A stretch of 64,000 bases of DNA from Modestobacter sp. DSM 44400 (GCF_900107175.1 NZ_FNOZ01000002.1:1-64000); one strand, 5' to 3'. Shown: positions 1 through 17,841, numbered from the stretch's first letter. Program-made: numbers and translations. Notes: generated from the letters alone by a model not told the origin.

Positions 1-286
1 CTACCCGTCGTCGCCTTGGTGGGCCGTGACCCCACCAACAAGCTGATAGGCCGCGGGCCCATCCCCAGCCGATGAATCTTTCCACCACCAGACCATGCGG
101 TCAGCGGTCACATCCGGTATTAGCACCAATTTCTTGGAGTTATCCCAGAGCTGAGGGCAGGTTGCCCACGTATTACTCACCCGTTCGCCGCTAGGGCACC
201 ACCCCGAAGAGTGGGCCTCGCTCGACTTGCATGTGTTAAGCACGCCGCCAGCGTTCGTCCTGAGCCAGGATCAAACTCTCCGTAGA
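1..286 (-). rRNA. rrs: 16S ribosomal RNA, 5' part only
   Basis: The reverse complement carries the universal AGAGTTTGATC...GGCTCAG start region of small-subunit rRNA, then GACGAACGCTGGCGG and the GTGAGTAATACGTGGG stretch. Placing AGAGTTTGATC at rRNA position 8 puts the mature 5' end near 286. Only about 286 nt lie inside the window; the rest runs off the left edge. It is read leftward, directly downstream of tyrS, so the rRNA operon sits at the end of the arg-tyrS gene set. The sequence type is actinobacterial; I did not assign a genus. Confidence 0.97.
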
Positions 287-515
287 TGATTTGATCGCAG
301 CTGAGACCGAGAGTTGACACTCTCGTTCAATCAACCAAAGGAACCCACCGAATCCAAAGACCCGGATAGGGATTTGTTACTTGGCACTGACTTTCGGCAC
401 GCTGTTGAGTTCTCAAGGAGCGGACGCGCACGGAACCGGACCCCCAGGGTCGTCGTCCGCAGCTTGTGTTGTCCTACTCGGCGCCCGGGCCCGGCCTCGC
501 GGTCGTTCCCGGCGC
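287..515 (-). promoter_or_regulatory. rRNA leader with conserved antitermination/processing block
   Basis: This is the transcribed spacer between the predicted promoter and 16S. Positions 396-418 read, on the minus strand, CCTTGAGAACTCAACAGCG plus flanks. That is the block found in many actinobacterial rRNA leaders and linked to boxA-type antitermination and processing. Positions 309-324 form a short inverted repeat, GAGAGT/ACTCTC, possibly part of a processing stem. No coding capacity is apparent. Confidence 0.6.
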
Positions 516-522
516 AGAGAGA

Positions 523-551
523 AAGTTACGTGGCTCGACGGGAGGTGTCAA
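523..551 (-). promoter_or_regulatory. rRNA operon promoter
   Basis: On the minus strand there is TTGACA (546-551), a 17-bp spacer and TAACTT (523-528). This is a near-consensus -35/-10 pair at ideal spacing and fits strong actinobacterial rRNA promoters. It lies about 75 bp beyond the tyrS stop, so rRNA has its own start even though tyrS is on the same strand. The predicted transcript start is near 515, giving a leader of about 230 nt before mature 16S. Additional promoters may exist. Confidence 0.75.
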
Positions 552-627
552 ACCCGGGGGGTCGTGACGCGCGCCACCCGGTGGAACGCGGCGGACACAC
601 GGAGATCACCTTCCGTGAGAGCTGAGG

Positions 628-1920
628 TCAGCCCGCTGTCGGGCCCAACCGGTGAACCCCCGCGACTGTTCGGCGACCACGGCGCAGGACCAGCCAGCCC
701 CCCGGGAGCCAGTCCGACTCCGCCGGCACCGCCTCCGCGTCGGTCACCCGCTCGTTGTTGAGGTAGGCCCCGCCCTCCTTCACCGTGCGGCGGGCCTCGG
801 ACAAGCTGGAGACCAGACCGGACAGCTGCAGCAGTTGCGCCACCGAGGGGGTCGGGCCGGTCAGCTCCTGCGCACCGGCCTCCCGCAGCGCGGCATCCAG
901 GGTGCCGGCGCCGAGGTCGGCCAGCTCGGCCCGCCCGAACAGCGCCCGCCCGGCCGCCTCCGCCTGAGCCAGCTCCTCCGGCCCGTGCACCAGGAGGGTG
1001 AGCTCCTCGGCCAGCGCCCGCTGGGCGGCCCGCGACGCCGGCCTCTCCTCCGACTCGGCGATCAGCGCCGCCACCTCCTCGGCCGGGCGTTCGGAGAACA
1101 AGGGCAGCCAGGTCCGCGCGTCGATGTCGTCGAGGTTGAGCCAGTACTGGAAAAAGGCGTAGGAGCTGGTCAGCTCCGGGTCCAGCCACACCGACACGCC
1201 CTCGGTCTTACCGATCTTCTTGCCGTCGGCAGTGGTGATCAGCGGTGTCGCCAGGGCGTGCACCGACGTCCCGTTGGTGCGGCGGACCAGGTCGACGCCG
1301 GCGGTGATGTTGCCCCACTGGTCGGATCCGCCGCTCTGCAACGTGCAGCTGTGCCGGGTGAACAGCTCACGGTAGTCGTTGGCCTGCAAGATCTGGTAGC
1401 TGAACTCGGTGTAGCTGATGCCGGCGTCGCTGTTGAGGCGCACGGACACCGCTTCCTTCGCCAGCATCCGGTTGACCCGGAAGTGCTTGCCGAGGTCCCG
1501 CAGGAAGTCGATGGCTGACAGGGGCTGGGTCCAGTCCAGGTTGTCGACGTAGATGGGTGCGGGCAGTCCCCGCTCGGCCGCGGGCAGATCGAGGAAGGGC
1601 GCCACCCGCCGACGGATCCGGTCCACCCAGCCGGCGACGGTGTCCCGGTCGTTGAGCTGCCGCTCCGCGGACTCCCGCGGGTCGCCGATCAGCCCCGTCG
1701 CCCCGCCCACCAGCACGATTGGCTGATGCCCGGCCCGCTGCAGCTCCCGCAGCACCATGAACTGGATCAGATGCCCGACGTGCAGGCTCGGCGCGGTCGG
1801 GTCGAAGCCGCAGTAGTAGGTGACCGGCCCCTCGGCGAGGTGTGCGCGCAGCGCCTCCTCGTCGGTGCTGAGGGCGATCAGCCCACGGCGGTGCAGCTCG
1901 TCGATCACGTCGGGGGTCAC
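628..1920 (-). CDS. tyrS: tyrosyl-tRNA synthetase
   Basis: A class I aminoacyl-tRNA synthetase that charges tRNA-Tyr in the cytoplasm; 430 residues, normal for bacterial TyrRS. The HIGH-like motif is HVGH near residue 48 (after GFDPTAPSL), and the KMSKS-like loop is KIGKT near residue 234. The C-terminal ~70 residues look like an S4-type RNA-binding domain. The GTG start overlaps the mpg stop as GTGA. It is the last gene of the arg-mpg-tyrS unit and is followed by the rRNA promoter. No T-box-like leader is visible, as expected for an internal operon gene. Confidence 0.96.
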   Translation of the reverse strand: MTPDVIDELHRRGLIALSTDEEALRAHLAEGPVTYYCGFDPTAPSLHVGHLIQFMVLRELQRAGHQPIVLVGGATGLIGDPRESAERQLNDRDTVAGWVDRIRRRVAPFLDLPAAERGLPAPIYVDNLDWTQPLSAIDFLRDLGKHFRVNRMLAKEAVSVRLNSDAGISYTEFSYQILQANDYRELFTRHSCTLQSGGSDQWGNITAGVDLVRRTNGTSVHALATPLITTADGKKIGKTEGVSVWLDPELTSSYAFFQYWLNLDDIDARTWLPLFSERPAEEVAALIAESEERPASRAAQRALAEELTLLVHGPEELAQAEAAGRALFGRAELADLGAGTLDAALREAGAQELTGPTPSVAQLLQLSGLVSSLSEARRTVKEGGAYLNNERVTDAEAVPAESDWLPGGWLVLRRGRRTVAGVHRLGPTAG

Positions 1921-2587
1921 GGCGGACCATCCTGCCTGGCACTCCCCCGCCGGGGCTTCCCACCCGCCCGGAACACGCTCACCGAGGGCGCATCGGTCGC
2001 CCAGAACCGCCAGGGCAGTTCGGCGGCGACGCTGATCCCCACGCGTGGTCCGACCGACACGGCGGTCGGTGGGCTGCCAGCGTGCAGCCGCACCGGCGAG
2101 GCTGGGTCGAGCAGGTCCGTGCCCCGGTCGTCCGGCCCGATGGCGAGCGCCTGGGTCAACCGGGCCGGGCCCCGGGCCAGGTCGCGCGCGGTCCGGGCCG
2201 CCGGCCGGCGGGCCCGTGCCAGCTCCTCCCCCACCGCCACCTCACCGGCGCGCATCAGGGCCGCCGACCCCCGCCCCGCGGGACCGACCACGATGTTGGC
2301 GCACCAGTGCACGCCGTAGCTGAAGTAGACGTAGAGCCGCCCGGGCGGGCCGAACATGATCTCCGCCCGCGGGGTCGGCCCTCGGTGGGCGTGCGACGCG
2401 GGGTCCTCCCCCGCACCCGAGTAGGCCTCCACCTCGGTCAGCCGCAGCGCCACCCGCCCCTCCGGGCGGTCGGTGACCACCCAGCAGCCGAGCAGCGAGG
2501 GGGCCACGACGTCGACCGGCCCGAGCAGGTCCTTCTCGGTGAGGAGCGGACCCGGCTCGGACCTGTCGGACGGCGGGACGTCGGCCA

Positions 2588-2588
<1 letters not shown>
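1917..2588 (-). CDS. mpg: 3-methyladenine DNA glycosylase (AAG/MPG family)
   Basis: A base-excision-repair glycosylase that removes alkylated purines; 223 residues, typical of bacterial AAG. The family signature is clear: LTEVEAYSG, ASHAHRG, then YVYFSYGVHWCANIV, and the RVGIS segment near the C terminus. The ATG overlaps the argH stop by one base (TGATG), and its own stop overlaps tyrS as GTGA. An in-frame extension upstream into argH is possible on paper, but the coupled ATG is the natural start. Confidence 0.93.
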
Positions 2589-7904
<5,316 letters not shown>

Positions 7905-7908
<4 letters not shown>

Positions 7909-8923
7909 GGCGCTGTCCCCTCCTCCTGGATCGGTCCTGCGTGTGGTGGTGCGGCCGGGACGACCATCGTCCCGGTGCCCTCGGTGGTGAACATCTCCAG
8001 CAGCAGGGCGTGCGGCAGCCGGCCGTCGACGACGGTCGCGCGCGCCACCCCGCCCTCCACCGCCCGCAGGCAGGCGGCCATCTTCGGGATCATCCCGGCG
8101 TCCAGGGTCGGGAGGATCTCGGCCAGCTCGGCGGCGTCGATCTGCTCGACCAGCGAGTCGCGGTCGGGCCAGTCGGCGTAGAGCCCCTCGACGTCGGTGA
8201 GCACGACGAGCTTCACCGCACCCAGCGCCACCGCCAGCGCGGCGGCGGCGGTGTCGGCGTTGACGTTGTGCACCCGGCCGGCGGCGTCCGGGGCGACCGT
8301 GGCGACCACCGGGATGTGGCCGGCCTCGATCAGCGCGGTCACCGGGGTGGGGTCGACCGCGACCACGTCCCCGACCAGGCCGACGTCCACCGGCTCGCCG
8401 TCCACGATCGCGTGTGTGCGCGCCGCGGTGAACAGTCCGCCGTCCTCACCGGACAGGCCCACCGCCAGCGGACCGTGGGAGTTGATCAGCCCGACGACCT
8501 CCGGGCCGATCTGTCCGGTGAGCACCATCCGGACGACCTCGATGGACTCCTCGGTGGTGACCCGCAGGCCGCCGCGAAACTCACTCGCGATGCCCAGCCG
8601 GTCCAGCATGCTGCTGATCTGTGGCCCGCCGCCGTGCACCACGACCGGGTGGATGCCGCAGGTGCGGAGGAAGACCATGTCCTCGGCGAAGGCGCGGCGG
8701 CACTCCTCGTCGACCATGGCGTGGCCGCCGTACTTGACCACCACCACGTGGCCGTGGAACTCCTTGAGCCACGGCAGTGCCCCGGTGAGGACGGCGACCT
8801 TCGCGGCGTCGCCGGCCGGGTCGTCGGTGCGCATGACCCGCGTGGTGCCGACCTTGCGCTTCGGCAGGGCCGGCGGGGTCTCGTCGGGGGCGACGTCGGG
8901 CGGGGTGGGGTCCTGTGCGGTGC

Positions 8924-8927
<4 letters not shown>
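7905..8927 (-). CDS. argB: acetylglutamate kinase
   Basis: Phosphorylates N-acetylglutamate; the likely arginine feedback point of the pathway. The amino-acid-kinase fold is marked by [10 protein letters not shown] near residue 63 and [11 protein letters not shown] near 92, with the nucleotide-binding LTDVEGLY near 244. At 340 residues it carries an N-terminal extension of about 40-50 residues, rich in Pro and charged residues, before the kinase core. The start is fixed by the ATGA overlap with argJ. Such extensions occur in arginine-sensitive kinases, but this one is not diagnostic. Confidence 0.95.
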
Positions 8928-11149
<2,222 letters not shown>

Positions 11150-11249
11150 ACCGACCCGGTCCTGCCCGTCGTAGGCGCGGGCCGCAAGGCCGGGGGCGTC
11201 CGATGGATGATCGTCCCGTCGGACACCGCGCGACGAGCAAGAGGCGACG

Positions 11250-12362
11250 ATGGCACTGCTGCGACGACGCGACCTCGGATCGAGGTCGAACCAGGCCACG
11301 TTCGACACGCTGCACACCGTCAGCCTGATCGCGCCGGCCCTGCGCGAAGGACTGACCGGAGCCGGCGCGCACCGGGCCGTGAAGCAGTTGCGCACGCTGC
11401 TGGGCGTCACCGCTGTCGCGTTGACCACCGATGTGACGGTGATCGGGCTGGACGGCGGGAACCACCGGCACGGGGCAACCGCACTGGAGCACGCCGCCGA
11501 GGTGTTGCGGACCGGGAAGACGACCGTCCACCGGTCCCGGCAGTTGTCCTGCGGCTCGGCCGACTGCGACGTCCGGGCCGTGGTCGCAAGCCCGCTGGTC
11601 GAGGGCGGTTCGGTGGTCGGGGCGCTGGTTGCCTACGGCCCGTCGTCCGGAGCCCTGTTGGTCCGGGCCGTCGACGAGGTCTCCCGGTGGGTGTCGACCC
11701 AGCTGGAGCTGGCCGCGGCCGACCGCCAGCACAGCCGCGCCGTGGAAGCGGAGCTGCGGGCGCTGCGGGCGCAGATCAGCCCGCACTTCATCTACAACGC
11801 GCTGACCGCCGTCGCTTCCTTCACCCGCACCGACCCCGACCGCGCGCGCGAGCTGTTGCTGGAGTTCGCCGACTTCACGCGCTATGCGCTGCGCAGCGGT
11901 GGCCAGCTGGCCACGGTGGGCGAGGAGATACGCAACACCGAGCGGTACCTGGTGCTGGAGCAGGCCCGTTTCGGCGAGCGGCTCGCGGTCCTGCTGCGGG
12001 TCGCGCCCGAGGTGCTGCCGGTCACCGTTCCGTTCCTGGTGATCCAGCCGCTGGTCGAGAACGCCGTGCGGCACGGCCTGGAAGGGGCGTCCGGGCGGGT
12101 CACCGTGACGATCACCGCTGCCGACGACGGCACCGATGCCCGCCTCACCGTCGAGGACGATGGCGCGGGCGCCTCGGCGGCCGCGATCCGCGACAGCCTC
12201 GAACGCGCCGGCCGGGCCGGCCCGGACACCCGCGGCATGGGGCTGGGCAACGTCGACGCCCGGCTGCGGTCGGTGTTCGGCGACCCCTACGGACTCGTCG
12301 TGGAGACGGCGCCGGGCGCCGGTACCAAGGTGACCGTCCGCATCCCGAAGTCGCTCGCGTGA
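11250..12362 (+). CDS. LytS-type sensor histidine kinase, cytoplasmic
   Basis: 370 residues with no convincing membrane segment. An N-terminal GAF-like sensor half (about 20-150) holds a CGSADC cysteine pair near residue 93. It is followed by the LytS-type kinase motif QISPHFIYNAL, with the phospho-accepting histidine near residue 176, and an ATPase domain (N box QPLVENAVRHGLEG, G box GMGLGNV). Its partner regulator is adjacent. A kinase next to acetate-uptake genes suggests it controls them, as CrbS/CrbR does in Vibrio, although this pair is of another family. RBS AAGAGGCG precedes the ATG. Confidence 0.88.
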   Translation: MALLRRRDLGSRSNQATFDTLHTVSLIAPALREGLTGAGAHRAVKQLRTLLGVTAVALTTDVTVIGLDGGNHRHGATALEHAAEVLRTGKTTVHRSRQLSCGSADCDVRAVVASPLVEGGSVVGALVAYGPSSGALLVRAVDEVSRWVSTQLELAAADRQHSRAVEAELRALRAQISPHFIYNALTAVASFTRTDPDRARELLLEFADFTRYALRSGGQLATVGEEIRNTERYLVLEQARFGERLAVLLRVAPEVLPVTVPFLVIQPLVENAVRHGLEGASGRVTVTITAADDGTDARLTVEDDGAGASAAAIRDSLERAGRAGPDTRGMGLGNVDARLRSVFGDPYGLVVETAPGAGTKVTVRIPKSLA

Positions 12363-12401
12363 CCCTGTGCGGGGCCAGTACGTCCCTGTAACGTGCGCCA
12401 C

Positions 12402-13136
12402 ATGTCCGTCCTGGCGGAGGCTGCCTGCAGCCTGCGGGTCCTCGTCGTGGACGACGAGGCGCCGGCCCGGTCGGAGCTGGCCTATCTGCTCAGCTGCGAC
12501 ACCCGGATCTCCTCGGTCCGCTGCGCGGCCAGCGCCGCGGAGGCCCTCGAGATCTCCGCCGCCGAGCCCGTGGATGCCGTCTTCTGTGACATCAAGATGC
12601 CGGGCATGGACGGCATCGCGCTCGCCCGCATCCTGGGCAGCTTCGCCCACCGCCCGCAGATCGTCTTCGTCACCGCCTATGACGAGCATGCGGTGGACGC
12701 CTTCGAGTTGCGCGCCGTCGACTACGTGATGAAACCGGTGCGCGCCGGCCGGGTGGCCGAGGCGGTCCGCCGGCTCTACCCCTCGCCCGACCGTGCTGAC
12801 GACCCCGACGAGACCGTCCCGGTGGAGCTGGCCGGCGTCACCCGGTTCGTGCGCCGGTCCCAGGTCCGCTTCGTCGAAGCGCAGGGCGACTACGCGCGCC
12901 TGCACACCGCTGCCGAGAGCCACCTGGTGCGGATGTCCCTGGCCACCCTGGAGCAGCGGTGGCCCGACTTCGTCCGGATCCACCGCAGCACGCTGGTCTC
13001 CCTCGCCCATGTGCGGGAGCTGCGGATGGACGACGGGCGCTGCACGGTCGGTCTGGACGGCGTGGAGCTCGCCGTGAGTCGCCGGCACACGCGGGAGCTG
13101 CGGGAACGGCTGATGCACCGGAGCAGTCCGGCATGA
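12402..13136 (+). CDS. LytTR-family response regulator
   Basis: The receiver domain (LVVDDEAPARSE at the N terminus; phospho-acceptor Asp in FCDIKMPGMDG near residue 65; lysine in MKPVRAG) is followed by a LytTR DNA-binding domain (RFVEAQGDYARLHT, FVRIHRSTLV). About 244 residues. ATG 12402 is preferred over an in-frame GTG at 12393 because TAACGT sits 7 nt before it, as in a leaderless promoter, and no RBS is visible for either. Its stop overlaps the next gene (ATGA). Likely regulator of the downstream acetate genes. Confidence 0.88.
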   Translation: MSVLAEAACSLRVLVVDDEAPARSELAYLLSCDTRISSVRCAASAAEALEISAAEPVDAVFCDIKMPGMDGIALARILGSFAHRPQIVFVTAYDEHAVDAFELRAVDYVMKPVRAGRVAEAVRRLYPSPDRADDPDETVPVELAGVTRFVRRSQVRFVEAQGDYARLHTAAESHLVRMSLATLEQRWPDFVRIHRSTLVSLAHVRELRMDDGRCTVGLDGVELAVSRRHTRELRERLMHRSSPA

Positions 13137-13498
13137 CGGCGCGGGTCCGGATCACCCATCCCCGAACCACCGCCGCGCGCTCGGTGCCGGTCCGTCCGCC
13201 GGCCCGGGAGATCGACGAGCTGACCGCGCTGGGTGAGCTCTACCTGGCGTCCCTGATGCGCAGCCAACGGCGGGCGGCGTTCGCCGGCTGCGCCGGAACC
13301 ATCGGCCTGTTGCTCGCCGTAGCCGTGGCCACCGCGGAGTTCAGCTCCTGGGGGCACGTCACGGTGCTCGGCATCGCGCTGCCCTGGATCCTGGTCGGGA
13401 TCGCGGTCTACCCCGTCCTCGGTGGCATCGGGTTCCTCGCCGTCCGGCTGGCCGAACGCAACGAGCGGGCGTTCGCCGCGCTGATGCACCAGCGCTGA
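13133..13498 (+). CDS. DUF485 small membrane protein (YjcH-like)
   Basis: 121 residues: a hydrophilic N-terminal third, then two membrane helices (about residues 48-67 and 80-102) and a charged tail. DUF485 proteins are normally encoded just before ActP/MctC-type monocarboxylate symporters, and here the symporter starts 4 bases after the stop. The start ATG overlaps the regulator stop. Its exact function in the family is not settled; it is presumably a symporter subunit. Confidence 0.85.
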   Translation: MTARVRITHPRTTAARSVPVRPPAREIDELTALGELYLASLMRSQRRAAFAGCAGTIGLLLAVAVATAEFSSWGHVTVLGIALPWILVGIAVYPVLGGIGFLAVRLAERNERAFAALMHQR

Positions 13499-13502
13499 GG
13501 CG

Positions 13503-15023
13503 ATGGCACACCAGGCCTGGTCGGTCGTCGGCGTCCTGCTCGTCACCGTGGTGACCCTCGCGGTCGGCAGCCTCGGCATGCGCCGGTCGCACACCCTCGG
13601 GGATTTCTACGTCGCCTCGCGGTCGGTCACCCCACGGTGGAATGCCGCCGCGGTCAGCGGGGAGTACCTGTCCGCGGCATCCTTCCTCGGCATCGCCGGC
13701 CTGCTGCTCACCTACGGCTTCGACATGCTCTGGTACCCGGTCGGCTACACCGCGGGTTACCTGATCCTGCTGGCTCTCGTGGCGGCGCCGCTGCGCCGCT
13801 CGGGGGCATACACCGTGCCCGACTTCGCGCAGATCCGGCTGGGCTCGGTCGCTGTGCGCCGGACCGCCAGCGTGCTGGTGGTGCTGATCGGCTGGTTGTA
13901 CCTGGTACCGCAGCTGCAGGGCGCGGCGCTCACGCTGTCAGCGCAGACCGGGGCGCCGGGGTGGGCCGGGGGCCTGCTCGTCTGCATCGTGGTGCTCATC
14001 AACGTGGCGATAGGCGGCATGCGGTCCATCACCTTCGCCCAGGCGGTCCAGTACTGGATGAAGCTCACCGCCCTCCTGGTGCCGGCCGTCGTGCTCGGCG
14101 CGGTATGGCACGCGCGGCACGATCGGTTGCCCGAGGCTGCCGACGGCTGGCTACAGCCGCTGGGGTCGGGACTGGAGCACCCGCTCTATGCGACGCTGTC
14201 GTTGATCGTGGCGATCTGCCTGGGCACGATGGGACTGCCCCATGTGCTCGTCCGCTTCTACACGAACCCGGACGGACGGGAAGCCCGCCGCACGGCGCTG
14301 ATCGTCATCGGCCTGTTGTCGGTCTTCTACCAGCTGCCCACCGTGTTCGGCGTCCTCGGTCGCCGGTACCTGCCCGAACTGGCCGGTGGCCGCTTGGCGG
14401 ATGCGACGGTTCTGCTGTTGCCCGAACGGATGCTTCCCGGCCTGCCCGGTCAGCTGCTCGGGGGTCTGGTCACCGCCGGAGCGTTCGCCGCCTTCCTGTC
14501 GACCGCTTCCGGGCTGACGGTGTCCGTGGCGGGCGTCCTGGCTCAGGACGCAGGAGCGCGTCACAGCCGGACCTCGCGGATCAACCGGTTCCGCGGAAGC
14601 GCACTGGTCTCCATCGCCCTGCCGTACGCCCTCAGCCTCACCGGAGCGCGACTCGGGCTGGCCGCGGTCGTCGGGCTCGCCTTCGCCCTGGCGGCCTCCA
14701 CCTTCTGCCCGCTGCTGGTGCTGGGCATCTGGTGGCGGGGTCTCACCGATGTCGGAGCGCTGGTCGGACTCCTCACCGGCGGCCTGATCGCGGGCTCCGC
14801 AGTGCTCATCACGCTGGTCGGGCCCGGCCGCCACGGGTGGCCGGGAGTGCTGCTGTCCCAGCCGGCTGCGTGGGTCGTGCCCCTCGTGTTCGCCGTGATG
14901 ATCGGCGGCTCGCTGCTCACCCGCTCCCGCATCCCGCCCGACGTGAGCCGGGTGCTCATCCGGTTGCACGCACCGGAGTCGATGGCCGCCGACCTGCCCT
15001 CGCTCGACCGATCGGCGCGCTGA
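13503..15023 (+). CDS. sodium:solute symporter family cation/acetate permease
   Basis: 506 residues with about 13 hydrophobic segments. It begins MRRSHTLGDFYVASRSVTPRWNA, and SGEYLSAASFLGIAG is the conserved region of the acetate (ActP/MctC) branch of the SSS family. RBS GAGGCG precedes the ATG. It sits between a DUF485 protein and SatP plus Acs, which points to uptake of acetate or other short monocarboxylates. A pyruvate or propionate substrate cannot be excluded from sequence. Confidence 0.88.
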   Translation: MAHQAWSVVGVLLVTVVTLAVGSLGMRRSHTLGDFYVASRSVTPRWNAAAVSGEYLSAASFLGIAGLLLTYGFDMLWYPVGYTAGYLILLALVAAPLRRSGAYTVPDFAQIRLGSVAVRRTASVLVVLIGWLYLVPQLQGAALTLSAQTGAPGWAGGLLVCIVVLINVAIGGMRSITFAQAVQYWMKLTALLVPAVVLGAVWHARHDRLPEAADGWLQPLGSGLEHPLYATLSLIVAICLGTMGLPHVLVRFYTNPDGREARRTALIVIGLLSVFYQLPTVFGVLGRRYLPELAGGRLADATVLLLPERMLPGLPGQLLGGLVTAGAFAAFLSTASGLTVSVAGVLAQDAGARHSRTSRINRFRGSALVSIALPYALSLTGARLGLAAVVGLAFALAASTFCPLLVLGIWWRGLTDVGALVGLLTGGLIAGSAVLITLVGPGRHGWPGVLLSQPAAWVVPLVFAVMIGGSLLTRSRIPPDVSRVLIRLHAPESMAADLPSLDRSAR

Positions 15024-15180
15024 GCCTGCCGCTGGGCGCAACGACCCGCCCGCTCACCCGCGCGGATGGTGCGGTGGCCGATCGCTGCTTCCGCGACGCC
15101 ACCGGCGCTGCCAGCGTGAACGCACATAACGGCCCCGAGCCGCTGAATGCGCGGCGGGCCGCAGCGAAGGGAGCACGAAC

Positions 15181-15834
15181 ATGGCACGAACGACCGACAC
15201 GGCAGACACACCGGGAAGGGCAGCGGCACCGCAGCGGGACGAGGCCGTCAGCACGCCGGCCAGCGTATCCGCCGGTTTCGCCGATCCCGGACCGCTGGGC
15301 CTGGCAGGCTTCGCGGCGACGACGTTCTTCCTGTCCACCGTCAACGCCGGGCTGCTGCCCGGCACGGTCGAGGCCGTCGTCCTCGGGCTGGCCTTCTTCT
15401 ACGGCGGCCTGGCGCAGTTGCTCGCCGGCATGTGGGAGTTCGTCAAGGGCAACACGTTCGGCGCGTTGGCCTTCACCTCGTATGGTGCGTTCTGGCTGTC
15501 CTTCTGGTACCTGGTCACCCACCTGCCGGCGGACGCGCCGGCCACCGACGTCAGCCACGCCGTCGCCACGTACCTGCTGGTCTGGACCATCTTCACCGCG
15601 TACATGCTGGTCGCGTCGTTCCGGACCTCCGGGATCCTCGTGGCCGTGTTCGCGGTCCTGACCCTGACATTCCTCTTCCTCACCATCGCCGACTACAGCG
15701 GGATGGCGTGGCTGACCAGGGTGGGTGGCTGGCTGGGCCTGGTGACCGCGGTGCTGGCCTGGTACGCCTCGTTCGCCGGCGTCCTGAACTCCACGGCCAA
15801 GCGCGTCGTCCTGCCGACGTTCCCGCGCTCATGA
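15181..15834 (+). CDS. satP: GPR1/FUN34/SatP-family acetate channel
   Basis: 217 residues with six predicted membrane helices. The signature region is [17 protein letters not shown] (family form NPAPLGL) near residue 37, followed by [15 protein letters not shown]. SatP proteins move acetate and succinate. RBS AAGGGAG is 8 nt before the ATG. The 157-bp gap from the symporter may hold a promoter. The stop overlaps acs by ATGA, so transporter and activating enzyme are co-translated. Confidence 0.9.
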   Translation: MARTTDTADTPGRAAAPQRDEAVSTPASVSAGFADPGPLGLAGFAATTFFLSTVNAGLLPGTVEAVVLGLAFFYGGLAQLLAGMWEFVKGNTFGALAFTSYGAFWLSFWYLVTHLPADAPATDVSHAVATYLLVWTIFTAYMLVASFRTSGILVAVFAVLTLTFLFLTIADYSGMAWLTRVGGWLGLVTAVLAWYASFAGVLNSTAKRVVLPTFPRS

Positions 15835-17801
15835 GCGAGACCCTGTCGAACCTGTCGCGGGAGGATCGGCGGTTTCCCCCGGCGGCGGAGTTCGTCGCGC
15901 AGGCCAACGTGAGCGAGTCCGCCTACACCGAGGCGTCAGCCGACCGGCTCGCCTTCTGGGAGACCCAGGCCCGCCGGCTGACCTGGGACCAGCCGTGGGA
16001 ACAGGTTCTGGACTGGTCGAACGCACCGTTCGCCCGCTGGTTCGTCGGCGGCCGGCTGAACGTCGCCTACAACTGCGTGGACCGGCACGTCGAGGACGGC
16101 CACGGTGACCAGGTCGCCTACCACTGGGAAGGGGAACCGGGCGACACCCGCACGATCACCTACGCCCAGCTGAAGGACGCCGTGTGCCGCGCGGCCAACG
16201 CCCTGCAGGAACTCGGTGTGCGCACCGGCGACCGGGTCGCGATCTACCTGCCGATGATCCCCGAGACGGTCATCGCGATGCTCGCCTGCGCCCGGCTCGG
16301 CGCGCCGCACACGGTGGTGTTCGGCGGCTTCTCCTCCACCGCCCTGTCCGACCGGATCATCGACTGCGATGCGCGGGTGGTCATCACCGCCGACGGCGGC
16401 TACCGCCGCGGCGCGCCCGCCGCGCTCAAGCCGGCCGTGGACGAGGCACTGGAGAAGTGCCGGGACGTCCGCGCCGTCCTGGTGGTGCGGCGCACCGGAC
16501 AGGACGTCGCGTGGACCGAGGGCCGCGACCGGTGGTGGCACGACCTGGTCGACGGGCAGTCGGTCGACCATGAGCCCGAGGCCTTCGACGCCGAGCATCC
16601 GCTCTACGTCATGTACACCTCGGGCACGACCGGGCGACCGAAGGGCATTCTGCACACCAGCGGCGGCTACCTGACCCAGGTCGCCTACACCCACTCGGCG
16701 GTGTTCGACCTCAAGCCCGACGACGACGTCTACTGGTGCGGTGCGGACATCGGCTGGGTGACCGGGCACAGTTACATCGTCTACGGGCCGCTGGCCAACC
16801 GGGCCACCTCCTTCCTCTACGAGGGGACCCCGAACACCCCGGACGAGGGCCGCTGGTGGCGGATGATCGAGCAGTACAAGATCTCGATCCTCTACACCGC
16901 GCCGACCACGATCCGGACGTTCATGAAGTGGGGCGAGGAGATCCCGGCGCGCTCGGACCTGTCCTCGCTGCGCCTGCTGGGCTCGGTCGGTGAGCCGATC
17001 AACCCCGAGGCCTGGATCTGGTACCGGCGGGTGATCGGCGGGGACCGCACCCCGGTGGTGGACACGTGGTGGCAGACCGAGACGGGCGCGATCATGATCA
17101 GCCCGCTGCCGGGGGTGACGGCCACCAAGCCGGGCTCGGCCACCCGGGCACTACCGGGGATCGGCGCGGACGTCGTGGACAACGACGGCACCCCGGTGCC
17201 CAACGGGGGCGGGGGTCTCCTCGTGCTCACCGAGCCGTGGCCGGCGATGCTGCGCGGCATCTGGGGTGATCCCGAGCGGTACCAGGAGACGTACTGGTCA
17301 CGGTTCGCCGACCAGGGCTTCTACTTCGCCGGCGACGGGGCCAAGAAGGACGAGGACGGCGACCTGTGGCTGCTGGGCCGGGTGGACGACGTGATGAACG
17401 TGTCCGGTCACCGCATCTCCACCACGGAGGTCGAGTCGGCGCTGGTGTCCCATCCGAGGGTGGCCGAGGCCGCCGTGGTCGGGGCCAACGACCCCACCAC
17501 GGGGCAGGGCATCGTCGCCTTCGTGATCCTGCGCGGTGGCGGCCCGACCGAGGAGGCCGAAGGGCAGGAGCTGGTGGGCGTCCTGCGCGAGCACGTGTCC
17601 CGGGAGATCGGTCCCATCGCCAAGCCCCGGCAGGTCATGATTGTCGCGGAGCTGCCCAAGACCCGCAGCGGCAAGATCATGCGTCGGCTGCTCCGCGACG
17701 TGGCCGAGCACCGTGACCTGGGCGACGTCACCACGCTCACCGACTCGACGGTGATGGACCTGATCACCGAGAAGCTGCCGGCCGCGCCCGCAGAGGACTG
17801 A
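15831..17801 (+). CDS. acs: acetyl-CoA synthetase
   Basis: AMP-forming ligase turning acetate, ATP and CoA into acetyl-CoA; 656 residues, typical. The adenylate-forming loop [11 protein letters not shown] is near residue 260, WWQTETG near 412, and the acetylation-site motif [11 protein letters not shown], with its regulatory lysine, near 610. The ATG overlaps the satP stop; a longer in-frame reading into satP is not credible. The block therefore reads sense, take up, activate. Confidence 0.96.
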   Translation: MSETLSNLSREDRRFPPAAEFVAQANVSESAYTEASADRLAFWETQARRLTWDQPWEQVLDWSNAPFARWFVGGRLNVAYNCVDRHVEDGHGDQVAYHWEGEPGDTRTITYAQLKDAVCRAANALQELGVRTGDRVAIYLPMIPETVIAMLACARLGAPHTVVFGGFSSTALSDRIIDCDARVVITADGGYRRGAPAALKPAVDEALEKCRDVRAVLVVRRTGQDVAWTEGRDRWWHDLVDGQSVDHEPEAFDAEHPLYVMYTSGTTGRPKGILHTSGGYLTQVAYTHSAVFDLKPDDDVYWCGADIGWVTGHSYIVYGPLANRATSFLYEGTPNTPDEGRWWRMIEQYKISILYTAPTTIRTFMKWGEEIPARSDLSSLRLLGSVGEPINPEAWIWYRRVIGGDRTPVVDTWWQTETGAIMISPLPGVTATKPGSATRALPGIGADVVDNDGTPVPNGGGGLLVLTEPWPAMLRGIWGDPERYQETYWSRFADQGFYFAGDGAKKDEDGDLWLLGRVDDVMNVSGHRISTTEVESALVSHPRVAEAAVVGANDPTTGQGIVAFVILRGGGPTEEAEGQELVGVLREHVSREIGPIAKPRQVMIVAELPKTRSGKIMRRLLRDVAEHRDLGDVTTLTDSTVMDLITEKLPAAPAED

Positions 17802-17841
17802 CGCTGCCCCGTCGGCGCTGCACAGGGTCCCGACCCGCCCC

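Noticed and set aside
1-243. 80-codon leftward ORF at the left edge
   Set aside because: It lies within the 16S rRNA gene.
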